From contig NC_079235.1 in NCBI RefSeq assembly GCF_028502605.1, positions 2,976,001-3,040,000 of the forward strand: a stretch of DNA of 64,000 nt, written 5' to 3'. The first letter of the stretch is position 1. Each line of letters begins with the position of its first letter. Origin of the DNA: Trichoderma breve. Its lineage: Eukaryota > Ascomycota > Sordariomycetes > Hypocreales > Hypocreaceae. This document shows, piece by piece, positions 23,986 through 35,445 of this stretch. Position numbers and translations under genes: made by a program. The notes beneath the pieces are model-generated. The model was not told the DNA's origin. It saw only the letters and a program-made list of their open reading frames with translations, and made no database searches.

Positions 23986-26221
23986 TCATGATGTTGACGA
24001 AGACGCACCGCCGCCTTGTTGTGCTAGCCTAGCCCTGACCTTTTCACGATGACCAGAGAACCGAAGATGAGCCTCGAATTTTTGCGCCGTCATATCTGGG
24101 CCGGGGGTATAAAGCTTCGTTGTGCAATCCAGGCAGCGGATGCGTGGTAGCCATGCATACTTGACACCCTCTGGCATGGGCTGTGTCTGGATGGGCAGCT
24201 CCGTAACGGGGTCAAGATGTGAGTACTTCATTATGGCCTCAAACCTGTCGCCGTTCGGATACTGTTTCTCAAGCTCCTTTAATGACTGTACAAGCCATTC
24301 GGGTGGTGGAGGCTAGTGAAAAGGGTGTGAGTGTGAGTTATGACTGCTCCCATCATGGGGGTAACGAATAGTCTACGGTAGTACTTACTGCTGGAGGAGG
24401 AGATTGGCCAGGGACGAGTGGTGGTGCAGGAAGACGGCCTATCTGTCCTGGGGGAACGGCTCCAGTGCCACCCACGGCCGGTTGAGGCGCAGAGCCTCCG
24501 GGAGTCGGAGTCGGAACTGGCGTCAACGACTTAGGCTTTGGTGGAGCTGCGAAGGTCGGTGTTCGTATGTTGGATGTTGAAGAGGGAGTTTCTGGGGGCA
24601 CGGAGGAAGCAGCCAAATCGCGGTAGTCCCCTCTTATGATACGCTTTAGCTTTTCCCTGTTGACTCTCAGCGTCACCACCAATTCCGTACGATCTTCTGT
24701 CTCTTCGCGGAAGCGGCGAGATGTTCTGGTTTCGTGATGGTGACTGGCTATATCTGGCGTTTCTGACCGGCCCAGGTTTGCCATTCTTTGTTGGGCGGCA
24801 GTTGCGGCACCGCGCATGTTTCTGGTGCGAGCCGTGCCGGCGGCCATATTTGACGGCGCCGGAGAATCAGGTGCCGAGTCTTCGCTCTCTTCAGACTCGG
24901 ATATCTCGCCATCTCGAGCCACCCGTTTCCTAGAAGGACCAGCCACCTTCTTGTACAGTCTACTCTCCTCAATGTTCGCCGCGGCTCCAGGAAGCACAGA
25001 GGAAACGATGAGTGTGCGTATGGTACGTTGCCTGTCCTTGAGGTCGGGGAGCTGGGGTCCGCCTCTCCTGTTGATTGATCTCTTCTGCCGCCGCTGGTCC
25101 CGAGAAAAGACTGTCTCGTTTCTTTCCAGATCGGCTTCGCTCATCTCGTACAAGTAGGGGGCGTATTCCTTGGCCTGTTGCTGCGGGCGGAAAACGGTCG
25201 GCAGCGGTGTCTGCAGGAAAGCAGAGACCAAATCCGAATCTTCGACGGGCCTTCCATCGAATGGATGACCAATGCTGTAGAGACTCTTTGTAAAGAGCTG
25301 TGATTGTTCGCGGATGCAGTGAGCAATGGCCGTGGTGAACTCCCCGGAAAGAGAGAGATCTCGGGTCATACCAGCAGCAAACTCTTCGGGGGAGTTGCTT
25401 GGGTTGTTGATTTCCCACTCGAACTGATCTACCAGCGTGTGCTGTCCAATGGTGATGTTGAGCTTAACTAGAATGCGCATCTCATCATTCTTGTAGGCCG
25501 AATAGGGGAGTTCTGGGTCCAGTGAGTCTTCTTCGGAATAGGCAAAAGGGTAAAAATCGTTGAGCTGCTCCCGCATCTGCTGGACGACCTGCTCATATAC
25601 AGGTTGTGAGGCCGGAGGTTTCAGGCCCATGTCTTCGACCAGCTGCGCCGCAAACAGCTCGACAGCCAAGAGGCGCTCGTGCAAGTTCCAGGTGAAGGTA
25701 TCGCGTAGCTTAATCTTGTCCCAATCAACATCCAATCTCAGGGGCACCAGATCTTCGTGCTGCTCGGCCTGCTTAAGCATGTCCTTTCGACTATATTTGA
25801 GCGGAGGCGTAGTGCGATGGCCGGGACGAGGTTTCTGGGACGGATACACGACTCGAGAGGGGCCGTGATTCTCTGTGTATCCATTGGCATAGCCGTTGTA
25901 GCCCTCGCCGTACAGCTTGCTGGGAGGGAACCACTGCTGGTATGCATTGCGGACGGACCGATACTCGTTGATCATTTCGCGCATCTCATGCGATGACTTC
26001 ATGGTCTGGTTGAGCTGCTGGCTGAGGGCGGACGCGGCGATGGAGTCGCGCATCGTGTAGCGCTCAACCATCAGCCGGTCAAAGGACTCCTTTGTGCGCA
26101 CGGGGATGTCCGCGGACCCGGACTTGGAGGTGGCATCTTTCGCATCGTCCGAGGCCGTGGCCGACGTCGTCGATCCTGGCCCCGTGGCCGGAGCCGGCAT
26201 TGATGGCTGAACCGCGGCCAT
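23986..26221 (-). CDS. SNF5/SMARCB1-family chromatin-remodelling subunit (Snf5 or Sfh1)
   Basis: Core subunit of SWI/SNF- or RSC-type ATP-dependent remodellers. Two exons (26221-24389, 24312-23986) with a 76-nt intron give 719 aa. SNF5 repeat 1 is at about 158-223 ([17 protein letters not shown]) and repeat 2 at about 249-320 ([17 protein letters not shown]). The middle is disordered, Ser/Arg- then Pro-rich. The second exon encodes a zinc-finger-like C-x2-C ... H-x5-H unit ([12 protein letters not shown]) that is absent from budding yeast Snf5. Which of Snf5 or Sfh1 it represents cannot be decided by eye, so no symbol is given. Divergent from the EBP1-like gene. Confidence 0.88.
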
Positions 26222-27815
26222 TGTCGGGTCGTGATGTTGGTCTTGTCGCGAGCGCTGGCGCCGCCGAGTCGCAGCGGATCGATGTCGATGCGGGTATCGG
26301 TATCGATATCGGTAACGAGAAAGATATCAATCAACACCAGTGTCGGGGCGCTGGATTGGAGGCTGGCTTCGACCCGAGAATCGTCGTGGCGGCTGCGAGT
26401 CCGACAAGGCTTGAGGTTTGGGTTTGTGGACAAGATTCTAATCGCAGCAGCGCGAATGGTGATAATTAATGCTAGTGGGAACAACTACCTATCTAGTACT
26501 AGGTGCCACCGCGCTCCAGGTACTAAGATGGCAGATGGTCGGATTACTCATGTGCAAGTACAGGTACTCGCATCTCAGCCTCGAGCCAGAGCCAATCCCA
26601 GGCAGAAGGGTCGACTAGAGCCGTACAGGTACTCGCACCAAGATCTGAGAGTCCAAGAGTGATTCGAAGCACCAATTGGGCAATTTATTCCGGTGTTCAG
26701 CCGCTTGACCCGTTTTTATCCAATACAAGAGCCTTTGAGAGTTCATCTCGTAATACTGCCTGAATAGACTGCAAAGCCTATTACTACTACAGTCTAACTC
26801 CTATATCTGGCTGGTAGTATTAACTGATCAAGTCGCCCAACAATGTTGCTTTTGCATGACAGGTGCATATACGAGATGAATTTTAACTCCAAGCTACGCA
26901 GCACTATGAAGAGTTTGAACAAACCTTGACCATACCCCACGGCTAATACGGGCATGAAGTTCTACCTGTTTACATACCCTGTAATCATCCAGATATTATT
27001 GAGGTGCACTCATTGCAATGCCATTGCGAGGCTACAGCGACCAAAGCGAGGACAAGAGGGAACAGAAAGGATAAAGTAAACATTGTAAGTGATTGATAAG
27101 CTAGGCTGCCTCGCTGCCTCTTCCTAGTTTTTGCTGGCACCATGATCAACTGTGACGTGCGTCTTATGCCCTAAACATGTGCTGCAAAAATGATGTAACC
27201 TCATTTGAGCCAGCCTCGGCCACCATCCCAGGTATGAAATTACCTGTACAACTTGATGCTATATATTGGCATATGTAGATGTCTAGGGAGTAAAAGGTAG
27301 AACTAGTTTATATAGAATAAATCCACAAGTCACCAATTAAATCCCCCCTCCCCAGAAGCATCCAATCCATCACCTGCTTTGCTGCTCGGCTGGCTCCGTC
27401 CGTTCTATTGTCTGCTTGCGGCTCGTCACCTGTTGCTGGGTTAGTCAGTCCCTCGTGCTTGTTGATGTGCGTCAGAGCTGGAGCAAAAACCCACTCCGGC
27501 ACCTCGCCCGCCCAATCGTCGAGCTCGGCAGAAGACACAATAGCGCCCTCGCAGGCCTGGAGCAGCGCCCTGGCCGTCGTATGACTGCACTGGCATGCAA
27601 AAGTGCCCACCTGGCCCCGTGGATGACTGGTCCATTGGCACGGATAAACCCCTCCAAGCCCCCATTCGGAAATCCACTCTGCGCACACCACAGCTTTCAA
27701 GTTTGCTTGCCAACCTGCAACTCTGCTTTTTTTGCGACAGCGTCCGCAAGCTTGCTCCGACAACACCAGTCACAATCTTCCAGGAACTGCCGCTGAGCTC
27801 CATCAATTGCCCACC
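26222..27815. other. Divergent spacer, SNF5-type gene and EBP1-like gene
   Basis: About 1.6 kb. It contains a 15-base direct repeat (26558-26572 and 26623-26637) and a CTAGTACTAGGT word near 26493-26504. The last 450 bases are GC-richer and are the likely promoter of the EBP1-like gene. Antisense frames there start with non-ATG codons and have no recognisable domain. Confidence 0.45.
26558..26637 (+). repeat. Direct repeat GTACAGGTACTCGCA
   Basis: Exact 15-base copies at 26558-26572 and 26623-26637, 65 bases apart. Each is followed within a few bases by related words (ATCTCAG, and AGATCTGAG further on). No open reading frame or transposon end is associated. Confidence 0.75.
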
Positions 27816-29404
27816 ATGTCGGAGACCAAGGAGATCGGTATGTGCACTTACACTCAGCTGCCCATTTCTGCCTCTGAATTCTGTGTGCTCGAAAACCACC
27901 TAAAGCTCCCCTCCATTTGAATACCCCGCCAAAAATGCACCAAGCAAGCTCTCCATGTCGCCTGGAGCAATGACAGCAAACACCCGCACACGACCATCGT
28001 CTTGGGCACCCATCCGGGTCTATACATGGGAGCAAGGCTAACGGCTGCACATAGATTACACTCTCAACAACCCCGATACTCTCACCAAGTACAAGACCGC
28101 TGCCCAGATCTCCGAAAAGGTTCTGGCCGCCGTGTCTGAGCTCTGCGTGCCTGGTGCAAAGATCGTCGATGTCTGCCAGCAGGGTGACAAGCTGATTGAG
28201 GAGGAGATTGCCAAGGTCTACCGCGGAAAGAAGATCACCAAAGGTTGGCCTCATGCGCGTTTCCAGGTCCAATATGCAGTTTTATGGCTAACGAAATGCC
28301 CCGAAAAGGCTTCTCTCACCCGACCACTGTCTCCCCTTCTTCTTACGTGACCCCCTACACTCCTCTCACAACCGATGAGGCCGAGGCCTCAGCCGAGATC
28401 AAGGAAGGAGAGGCCATCAAGATCCAGCTTGGAGCTCAGATCGACGGATTTGGATCCATTGTCTGCAACACTGTCCTCGCCACCGAAAAGGACAAGGCCG
28501 CTGAGCCTGTCACTGGTCGCAATGCCGATTTGATTCTCGCCACCCACTACGCCAATGAGCTTCTTCTGCGACTCATGATCCCCCCTGGTCTGCTTGCTCA
28601 AGGTACCGAAGAGGAGAAGGCCAAGGCTGCTTCCCAAAAGGCCCCCACCCAGGCCAAGATCACCAGCCTCCTGGAGAAGGTCTGCGAGGCCTACGACACC
28701 AAGCTGGTCGAGAGCACCACGTCCTGGCTGTTTGCCCGCAACGACATTGAGGGTGCTAAGAAGATCGTCCTTGCCCCCGCCGAGGGAACCAAGGGTGATG
28801 GTGTCCCTGAAGTTGGCGAGGTCTGGGGTGTGGAGATGGGTGTGAGCTTGGGCTCCGGAAAGGTCAAGACCTTGGACCAGCGCGCAACTCTTCACCGCCG
28901 AACAAACCAGACTTACCAGCTGAAGCGTCCCACCTCCCGAAAGATCCTTTCCGAGGTGCAGAAGAAATTTGGTACCTTCCCCTTCAGCTTGAGACAGCTG
29001 GAGGACGAGCGTGATGCCAAGTCTGGTGTTGTCGAGTGTGTTCGAAGCAACGTTTTCCGCCAGTACGAGCTCGTCGGTGACAAGGACAACCTTCCCGTTG
29101 CCAGACTCCTTACAACCCTTGGTAAGTTTCACCGTGACGAAATGAAACCGTGATTTTGATAATGCGGCTTAGCTAACATGTGAGCGCGATAGCCATCACC
29201 AAGAACGGCATCACCAAGCTGGGCGGTGCCCCTGAGCTCGACCTCAGCAAGTACCAGACTGACAAGAAGATTACCGACGAAGAGGTTCTCCAGATCCTGG
29301 AGCAGCCCCTGGCCAGGAATACCGGAAAGAAGAAGTCCAAGCCCAAGAAGAAGTCGACCAAGGCTGACGGAACTGCTGAGGAGGGAGCCGAGGGCGAGGA
29401 GTAA
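27816..29404 (+). CDS. EBP1/PA2G4-type (M24 pita-bread) ribosome-associated protein
   Basis: A methionine-aminopeptidase-like fold without known peptidase activity. Relatives (human PA2G4/EBP1, fission yeast Cdb4) bind ribosomes near the exit tunnel, RNA or curved DNA and affect growth. Four exons (27816-27837, 28055-28243, 28309-29121, 29193-29404) give 411 aa. Signature blocks are N-N-P-D-T-L-T-K-Y-K-T-A-A, C-V-P-G-A-K-I-V-D-V-C, F-S-H-P-T-T-V-S-P, and the lysine-rich C-terminal stretch K-K-K-S-K-P-K-K-K. The first coding exon is only 22 nt and is followed by a 217-nt intron. Intron 2 has the weak donor GTTGGC, supported because the join restores K-G-F-S-H-P. A strong CACCATGTC start suggests high expression (inference). 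Confidence 0.9.
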
Positions 29405-30976
29405 AGCTTCGGTAACTTGTATTGGTGTAAAGGGTCATGTCTGTTGAGTGAATAGCTGCCCAGAGTCAGGATAACGCCTTGTTGATACTTAGGCAGAATA
29501 TCCACTCGACGAACAAAAGAGAAGAAAAGAAAAAAACATTTTGGCTTTGCAATTCGTGAAGGCCAAGAGACGGGATTTTCTGCCCAACACAATCTATCTA
29601 GGTGATAGCGGTGGGCTACGATAGAGGGCTCGTGAAACTAGTGAAGCGAGGCAGTATATATAAAGCATCAAACACAAACCTTTTTCTCGAAGCAAACCCC
29701 GGCTACCACAGGTTTCAGCGCGTGCACGTTTATCTGGGAATGGAAGATGCGAAAGGATGGCTACAACAATTATCGAGATAAAAAGGTAATATGAAGGTCG
29801 TGATGATATTTTTGTTTCTTTTTCAGTTTTATTTGCAACCAGCATGGTGAAACGGCGATGGTAAAGGCAAGGGGCAACAAAGGAAATGAAAAAAGAAAAG
29901 AAGAGAAAAGAAAAGAAAGTCTCAGAAAGACGCAAGCTGGATATGGAAATGAAGCAGCGAGGAGCGCATCTCCCGCAGGTCCGTCCCGATACGAAGTGAG
30001 GTAAACTTGGCACAGCTCCTCACCCCCGTGAGACGAGTCGAAAAAAAATGAGAGGGTCCAAAGGCAGCGGAGGCGAACCAGGCTACGTTTGATCCATTCT
30101 TTGAAGGCTCGCCACGCAGAGGCAGCAGCCGAGGCTGGCGGCTCAAGCAGGGGGAAAATAAAACCGCAATAAACGCTTACACGTAGCAGATGTCCTCATG
30201 TAATAACTAATGCAGGTATGCCCGTACCCATGCCCAGGGCTTCGGGCGAGTGTCTCGGAGTCGGGCAGCAGCTGGGAGGGCGATTTTCAACTGATGGGAA
30301 ATTGGGACAATGGCGAAAAGAGAGAGATACACGATGGAGAGATGGAGAGCAAGAGAGAGGCTGAGAGCGAACGAGGGCAGATAGACAGAGTAGGGAGGCC
30401 GGCAAGGCGTGCTGGCAACTGCCCGAGGGTGAGGGTGAGGGTGAGGGCGAGGCGCTGGAAAAAGAAAGGAGGGCCGTGCAAATATCAAAAGGCAGGCGGG
30501 AGGATTGCGCAGGCTAGACCGCTTCTACAGCAATCATTAGAAATACATGACAACTCGAGGCGATTTTTTTTGCTCTCGCTGTCTGCCAAACTAAAGGCCG
30601 GAACTCTGAATCGGTGGTGGGAAGGTGTTGAACCTTGGACGTGCCACTGGGTCGCCCCCCTTGTCCAACAAGCCTGGCCGCCTCCTCCGAAACTCATCCA
30701 GAACCTGCACCCACAGCCTTTCCCTTTCCCTTGATCCAAGCCACGCAAAAAGCGCGTCCGGAGCGCCAAAAATTCGAGCATCGTGCCTAGACAGCTGATG
30801 CTGTTGCTGCAGAGAGAAGTAGAGTTTTTCCCCGTTGCACAGGCCCCGAGTCTTCCCCTGCCAGCTCGCCGTCATCCAGTGGCTGACCCCGTCCCTTTTT
30901 CGCAGACACTCGAGAGCAGCGTTGCCCGTCCCGCGGCCAGGGCTGGGGGCAACCAGCAACTCGAACTCGCCTCGCC
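29405..30976. other. Spacer and probable long leader upstream of RCO1
   Basis: About 1.6 kb without a supported gene. It has a purine-rich tract at about 29877-29925, another GA-rich stretch at 30318-30375, and a four-tract G-run repeat at 30427-30447. The final 450 bases are GC-rich and close to the RCO1 start. Confidence 0.45.
30427..30447 (+). repeat. (GGGTGA)n repeat, G-quadruplex-like
   Basis: Four GGG tracts at 30427-30429, 30433-30435, 30439-30441 and 30445-30447 with three-base TGA loops. This matches the canonical G3N3 quadruplex pattern on the non-template strand about 530 bases upstream of the RCO1 start codon. Confidence 0.75.
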
Positions 30977-33900
30977 ATGATTTCCTCCAACACGAGGGCG
31001 TCGCGGTCGCGCTTCTCAAGCCCTTCGCGGCCGCTCGAGGCCAAGAGCTCGGCGGGCAATGATTCCAAGACGTTTATGCAGCGGTGGCTGGAGCCATCGG
31101 TCCAGAGCAAGGCCAGCTTCGAGGAGGCGGGATTGATGCGGTACGGTGTGCTGGAGACCATGGCGCCGCTGGGGACGCTGCCCAAGCCCAAGAAGACGGA
31201 AAACGCTGGACCAGGCCACCAGTCTGTGCGGAAAATCATTCTCAGGCCCTCGGGGACGTCACACGCCGCAAACCATCACGACGACCAGGCCGCGCCGCCC
31301 AGGACCAGACCCAGGGCGCCATCTTCCCCCGCTCCTTCGACACCGCCTCCTCCCGCGTCAGCACCATCGCACAGGAGGCTACAGGCCGCCAAAGACGCCG
31401 AGGACGAAGAATACGACCCCAAGGGGGCTGCGCGTCGACGACCATCACGGCGCGTGTCGGTGCCAGCCAAGCCGCCGCGGCAGCACGCGAACCCGGACGA
31501 AGGCAAGAAGACTACTACCGTTGTCATCACTACGCCAAAGGCCAAGCTGGCAGCAGCAGCTACTCCAAAGAAAGAGCCCCGACGGGAGCCCGAGGATAGG
31601 GATTTCGCCGACAAGGTCGTGGAGGCAGCCGTCGACGAAGCACTCATGCACTACCGCTATCCTACGGCTTGGGCCCTCAGGTCACTCTACGATGAACGAT
31701 GCGGCGATTCTGAATTTGTGGCCATGGTGGAGGACGTCTTCAAGCAGACAGCCGACGCCGAGACCATGGATGAATTCGCCCGGCTCATTGAAGTCAAGAA
31801 GCGCGAGGGAAAGAAGGACGATCAGGGCTGTTACTACTTCGTGCCTCCTTCTACTAATAGCAGATTTACTCCACACAAGCCAAAGCCAGCTCCCTATGCC
31901 AGACTTCTGATCCATCACGCCGACGACGACGAAAAGGGTGAGATGCGGGCGGCCAAGAGGAGCAAGACGTCGCACGCCGGCGAGACGTCACGCAGCAAGA
32001 AGATGGCTCACGGCATCAAATCGCATGGCGACAGCATCCGCACGCCATCGCGCAGGCGTCACCGGCGGGACTCGGGGTCTAGCGAGTCATCCCTGTCGTC
32101 AGCAATGAGCCTCTCGTCGCCGGAAGCCAGCGTCCACAGCCTCAGCCCGAGCCTCCAGCACGGCCCTGGAAAAGCTGGCAAGGCTGGCAAAGCAGGCAAG
32201 GCAGCGCACGCTCGTACTGCTAGCGGTGGTGGTAACGCTGGTAGTGGTGGTGGTGGTGCCACGGTCGCTGACACTGTGATTGCTGCTGCGTCGACTACGG
32301 GGGACCGGTCCCAGTCGTCCCATGATGCGCCAAAATCTCGGCCAATCACCAGCACGCGCCGCAAATCTCTCGCCTCCGACAAGCAGCCCGTGTCCAACTC
32401 TTCGGAGCCAAACTCTCCCACACTTCCGAGCCGCACCCACACATCCGCGACCGATGCCAGTATGCCTGGCAGGGTCACCGGCTCTGAGTTGTTGCTCTCC
32501 AACCCTCCCAGCAAAGCTGCTGCCGGCAACGCCAAGTCGGTCTGCCACAAGGACAAGGACGGCGCCAGCGCTGTCGGGGCTCAAATGCCTGCAGATGATG
32601 ACGACTTGTTTTGGACTCGGCGTCGCGATGCTCAAAAGGTCACCAACGGCTATACGGCCAGGGAGAGTTCAGTTCGGAATGGCGACGAGGATGAGCGCGA
32701 CGGGGTGACTCCTGCAAAGAGGACGAGGAGGACGCGGAACTCCCTGGCGGCTCCCATCAGCACGCGGTCAACGCGATCAGCAAGCAAGCGGCCAAGCAGC
32801 CACAACAACAACAACACTGATGATGTTGACGTTGCCGTCTCATCACCAGTGGCCTTTTCATTCAATGAAGGCAGTTCAACTGTTGGATCTCGTGCCGTGA
32901 CGCCAACTGCCCTGCGTCCGACAAAGAAGCCGAGGACAGGTCTCCGTATCAAGTTGTCGTAAGTCTTCACTTCCTTCACTTCTCCCTCTCTTTCACTTCC
33001 CCCTTCCCTCAGTTTCAACTCTTTCCCAATCTGTCACATTTTTTGCAAGTGAATCTACCCTTTTATGCGCCTAAACGTCACCTTACTCTTTGATGGGGAA
33101 ACACGAAGAAAATTTTGCTTCACACACATACACACCCCAACAAACAGCGCGAATGAGTTGAGCATGAGATTTGGGCTTCTTCGTCTGATGTGAAACGCAA
33201 CGTGCGTTTGGACTCATCAAACCGTCTTCTCGGTCTTTTCATTCATGAAACACTTTCCCACCCTATCTCATCTCCTACTTCACATTTCACCACCAAACTG
33301 AATCCTTTGCCTCACTCGCCACCATCTCATCTCTTGAAGACGCGCTTGGATCAAATCAACTACTGCAAGTTTCTCCTGCTAATGAAACTTCATTATAGGC
33401 CGATGAAAAAGAAAGGCGGTACTGCTGCTGGTGTTCCTCGCTCAATGGGAGAGGCACAATCCGTAACGGTAAGCAATGGTGCACCAAGAGACCAGGTATG
33501 TGACTTTGACATTTCATCTTATCTCCTTGTGCGAATGAGAATATGCCTCTTTGCGAGCCAATGCTGCATTCGCAATATTCGACTCTGGCCATGAGAATTC
33601 ACAGCCTAGAGCTCGAGGCAAGCGCCCTACGTTTCTCACGCACACAAATTTTTTTCTCGCACTGTCATACACTGCCCTGAATTGGGGCCAAAGGCCACTG
33701 GATGGAGTTATTGATCTGGGGGCCTACAACATGGGGCAAGGATCTCCAACCACGCACATTTTAGTGGAGGCCGTCTTGGTCCGCCCATGCCGCCTCGTTT
33801 TGGGGGATGATGCAACGTGTAATATGACGATGGGGGGAACAGCCATGCTAACTAGGGTGGGCATCCTAGGGATCCGATAACGATGAGTACTGCTCTGCAT

Positions 33901-35445
33901 GTGGTAATACAGGGGATGTCGTCTGCTGCGATGGCTGCCCACGCTCATTCCACTTTGAGTGCGTGGATATGGTGCAGTCTGACCATCTCCCTGATGAATG
34001 GTACTGCAACGAATGCCTTGTCCGGCGGTATCCATCACGTGTGCCCGTCTATAAGGGTGCATTCGCGAGTGCTCTCAACGCTCTGGAGAAGAGCATTCCT
34101 CGTGCCTTTAGCCTGCCTAAAAAGCTTCAGAATCGATTTGAGGGTGTCAAGGCCGGGGCTGATGGAGACTACGAAGAGGTGACGAGCAAACAAAAGTAAG
34201 TGATGCATTTACCCGGCCGTCTCCTTGGCATTCATTTCATTTACGGACTGGGCGGCGAGCCTCAAAAGTCTTTGGAATATCTTTATATACATTGATGACT
34301 GACTGCTATTCTTTTCACTACAGGAAGCGTGCTGGTTATGATGAGCTGCCGGATTTCTTCAAGCAACGTGAAGACGGAGAAGCTGTGTTATGCCACGCCT
34401 GTCAAAAACCAGCCACTGAGATTCGAGCCATCATCCCTTGCAGCGCCTGTCCATTCCATTGGCACATTGACTGCCTCGACCCCCCACTGGCCATGCCCCC
34501 CGTCCTGAAGACTTGGCGATGTCCAGCCCACGTCGATGATGTGTTGGGAGATGTGCCACCTCTGGCGCCAGCGCATCGCTTCCGCAGAGTTAAAGGCGGT
34601 CAAATCATTACGCCGGCTTTCTCCCGCGGAATCAGGAACAACGGCCACATCGAACTTGATTGGGCCGACGACCCCGAGGAATCTGATAAGTCGGGCTGGC
34701 GTGACCCCGACTCGTTTGGCAAAACATACAGGCTACAGGCCAAGGGAGTTGTTCTTGACTTCATCGAGCAGTAAGTATCGCGTGGCTCCCCCATTCAGGT
34801 CTTGTCTTGTTTCTGACCACCTTCAAGGCTACGGCATCGTGGTGCTGGATATGGCCCGCGTCATGACGAATTGCGGTGGATGTCGTATGCACCTCCGGCC
34901 CCATCCATGAGCGGTGCAGGCGGTCTGCTTCTCGGGTCTGCTTACGACCGCAAGGTGAACGAGATGCAAGCATCTCTAAACCTATTGGGCCTCAAGCAGA
35001 GTCGGTCCGAGAATATCGATCAGCTTACGGCTGCTCTTCTGGTATGTACTCGCACACTGTCGTGGCACTACCTTTGTTTTTCTTTTCTTTTACTTGTCCG
35101 TTTATTAACTTTGCTCAGTCTGCTGCCGATGACAGCGTCTTAGCCCTGATAGCAAAGGGCAATGCGGACAACATCGCCTCTGGCCACCTAGTTCAAGATG
35201 ACAGAATGAGTCTTCGTGCCATGCTGGCACAAATGAACGCCATGGGTGATAGGATTCGCCATCTCCTGGGCGATGAAGCCCCGCCAACAGCAGTGGATCA
35301 CAAGGCTACCGATGCGGGCTCGCCTATCACCGATGCTTCCGGCGTGGATACATTTCCAGAGAAGACAGAACCAAATGCCCCCGTTACGGAACCTACGCCA
35401 CCCTCGACCGTGGATCATGGGGAGGGCACTATGGAACTCGACTGA
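30977..35445 (+). CDS. RCO1: RCO1-type PHD-finger subunit of the Rpd3S histone deacetylase
   Basis: Subunit that, with Eaf3, directs Rpd3S to transcribed chromatin and suppresses cryptic initiation. Six exons (30977-32958, 33399-33495, 33870-34195, 34324-34770, 34828-35041, 35119-35445) give 1130 aa. The first 660 residues are mostly disordered and basic, with a helical conserved block around 200-310 and a (GKA)3 run. PHD1 (about 697-745) has C-S-A-C-G, C-C-D-G-C, F-H-F-E-C and W-Y-C-N-E-C. PHD2 (about 823-875) has C-H-A-C, C-S-A-C, H-W-H-I-D-C and W-R-C-P-A-H. The conserved A-F-A-S-A-L segment between them resembles the Sin3-interaction region. Introns 1 and 2 are long (440 and 374 nt). Exon 2 has two usable donors in the same phase (33468 or 33495). 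Confidence 0.87.

Noticed and set aside
27308..27766. Cysteine-containing minus-strand frame in the EBP1 promoter
   Set aside because: Starts at a non-ATG codon. The CxxC-like start is not a recognisable zinc cluster and the sequence has no further motif.
28389..29132. 247-codon frame antisense to the EBP1-like gene
   Set aside because: A frame shadow of a codon-biased coding exon. The sense strand encodes a clear conserved protein.
30210..30734. 174-codon frame upstream of RCO1
   Set aside because: Runs through purine-rich and G-run repeats and starts weakly, so it is best explained as leader or promoter sequence.
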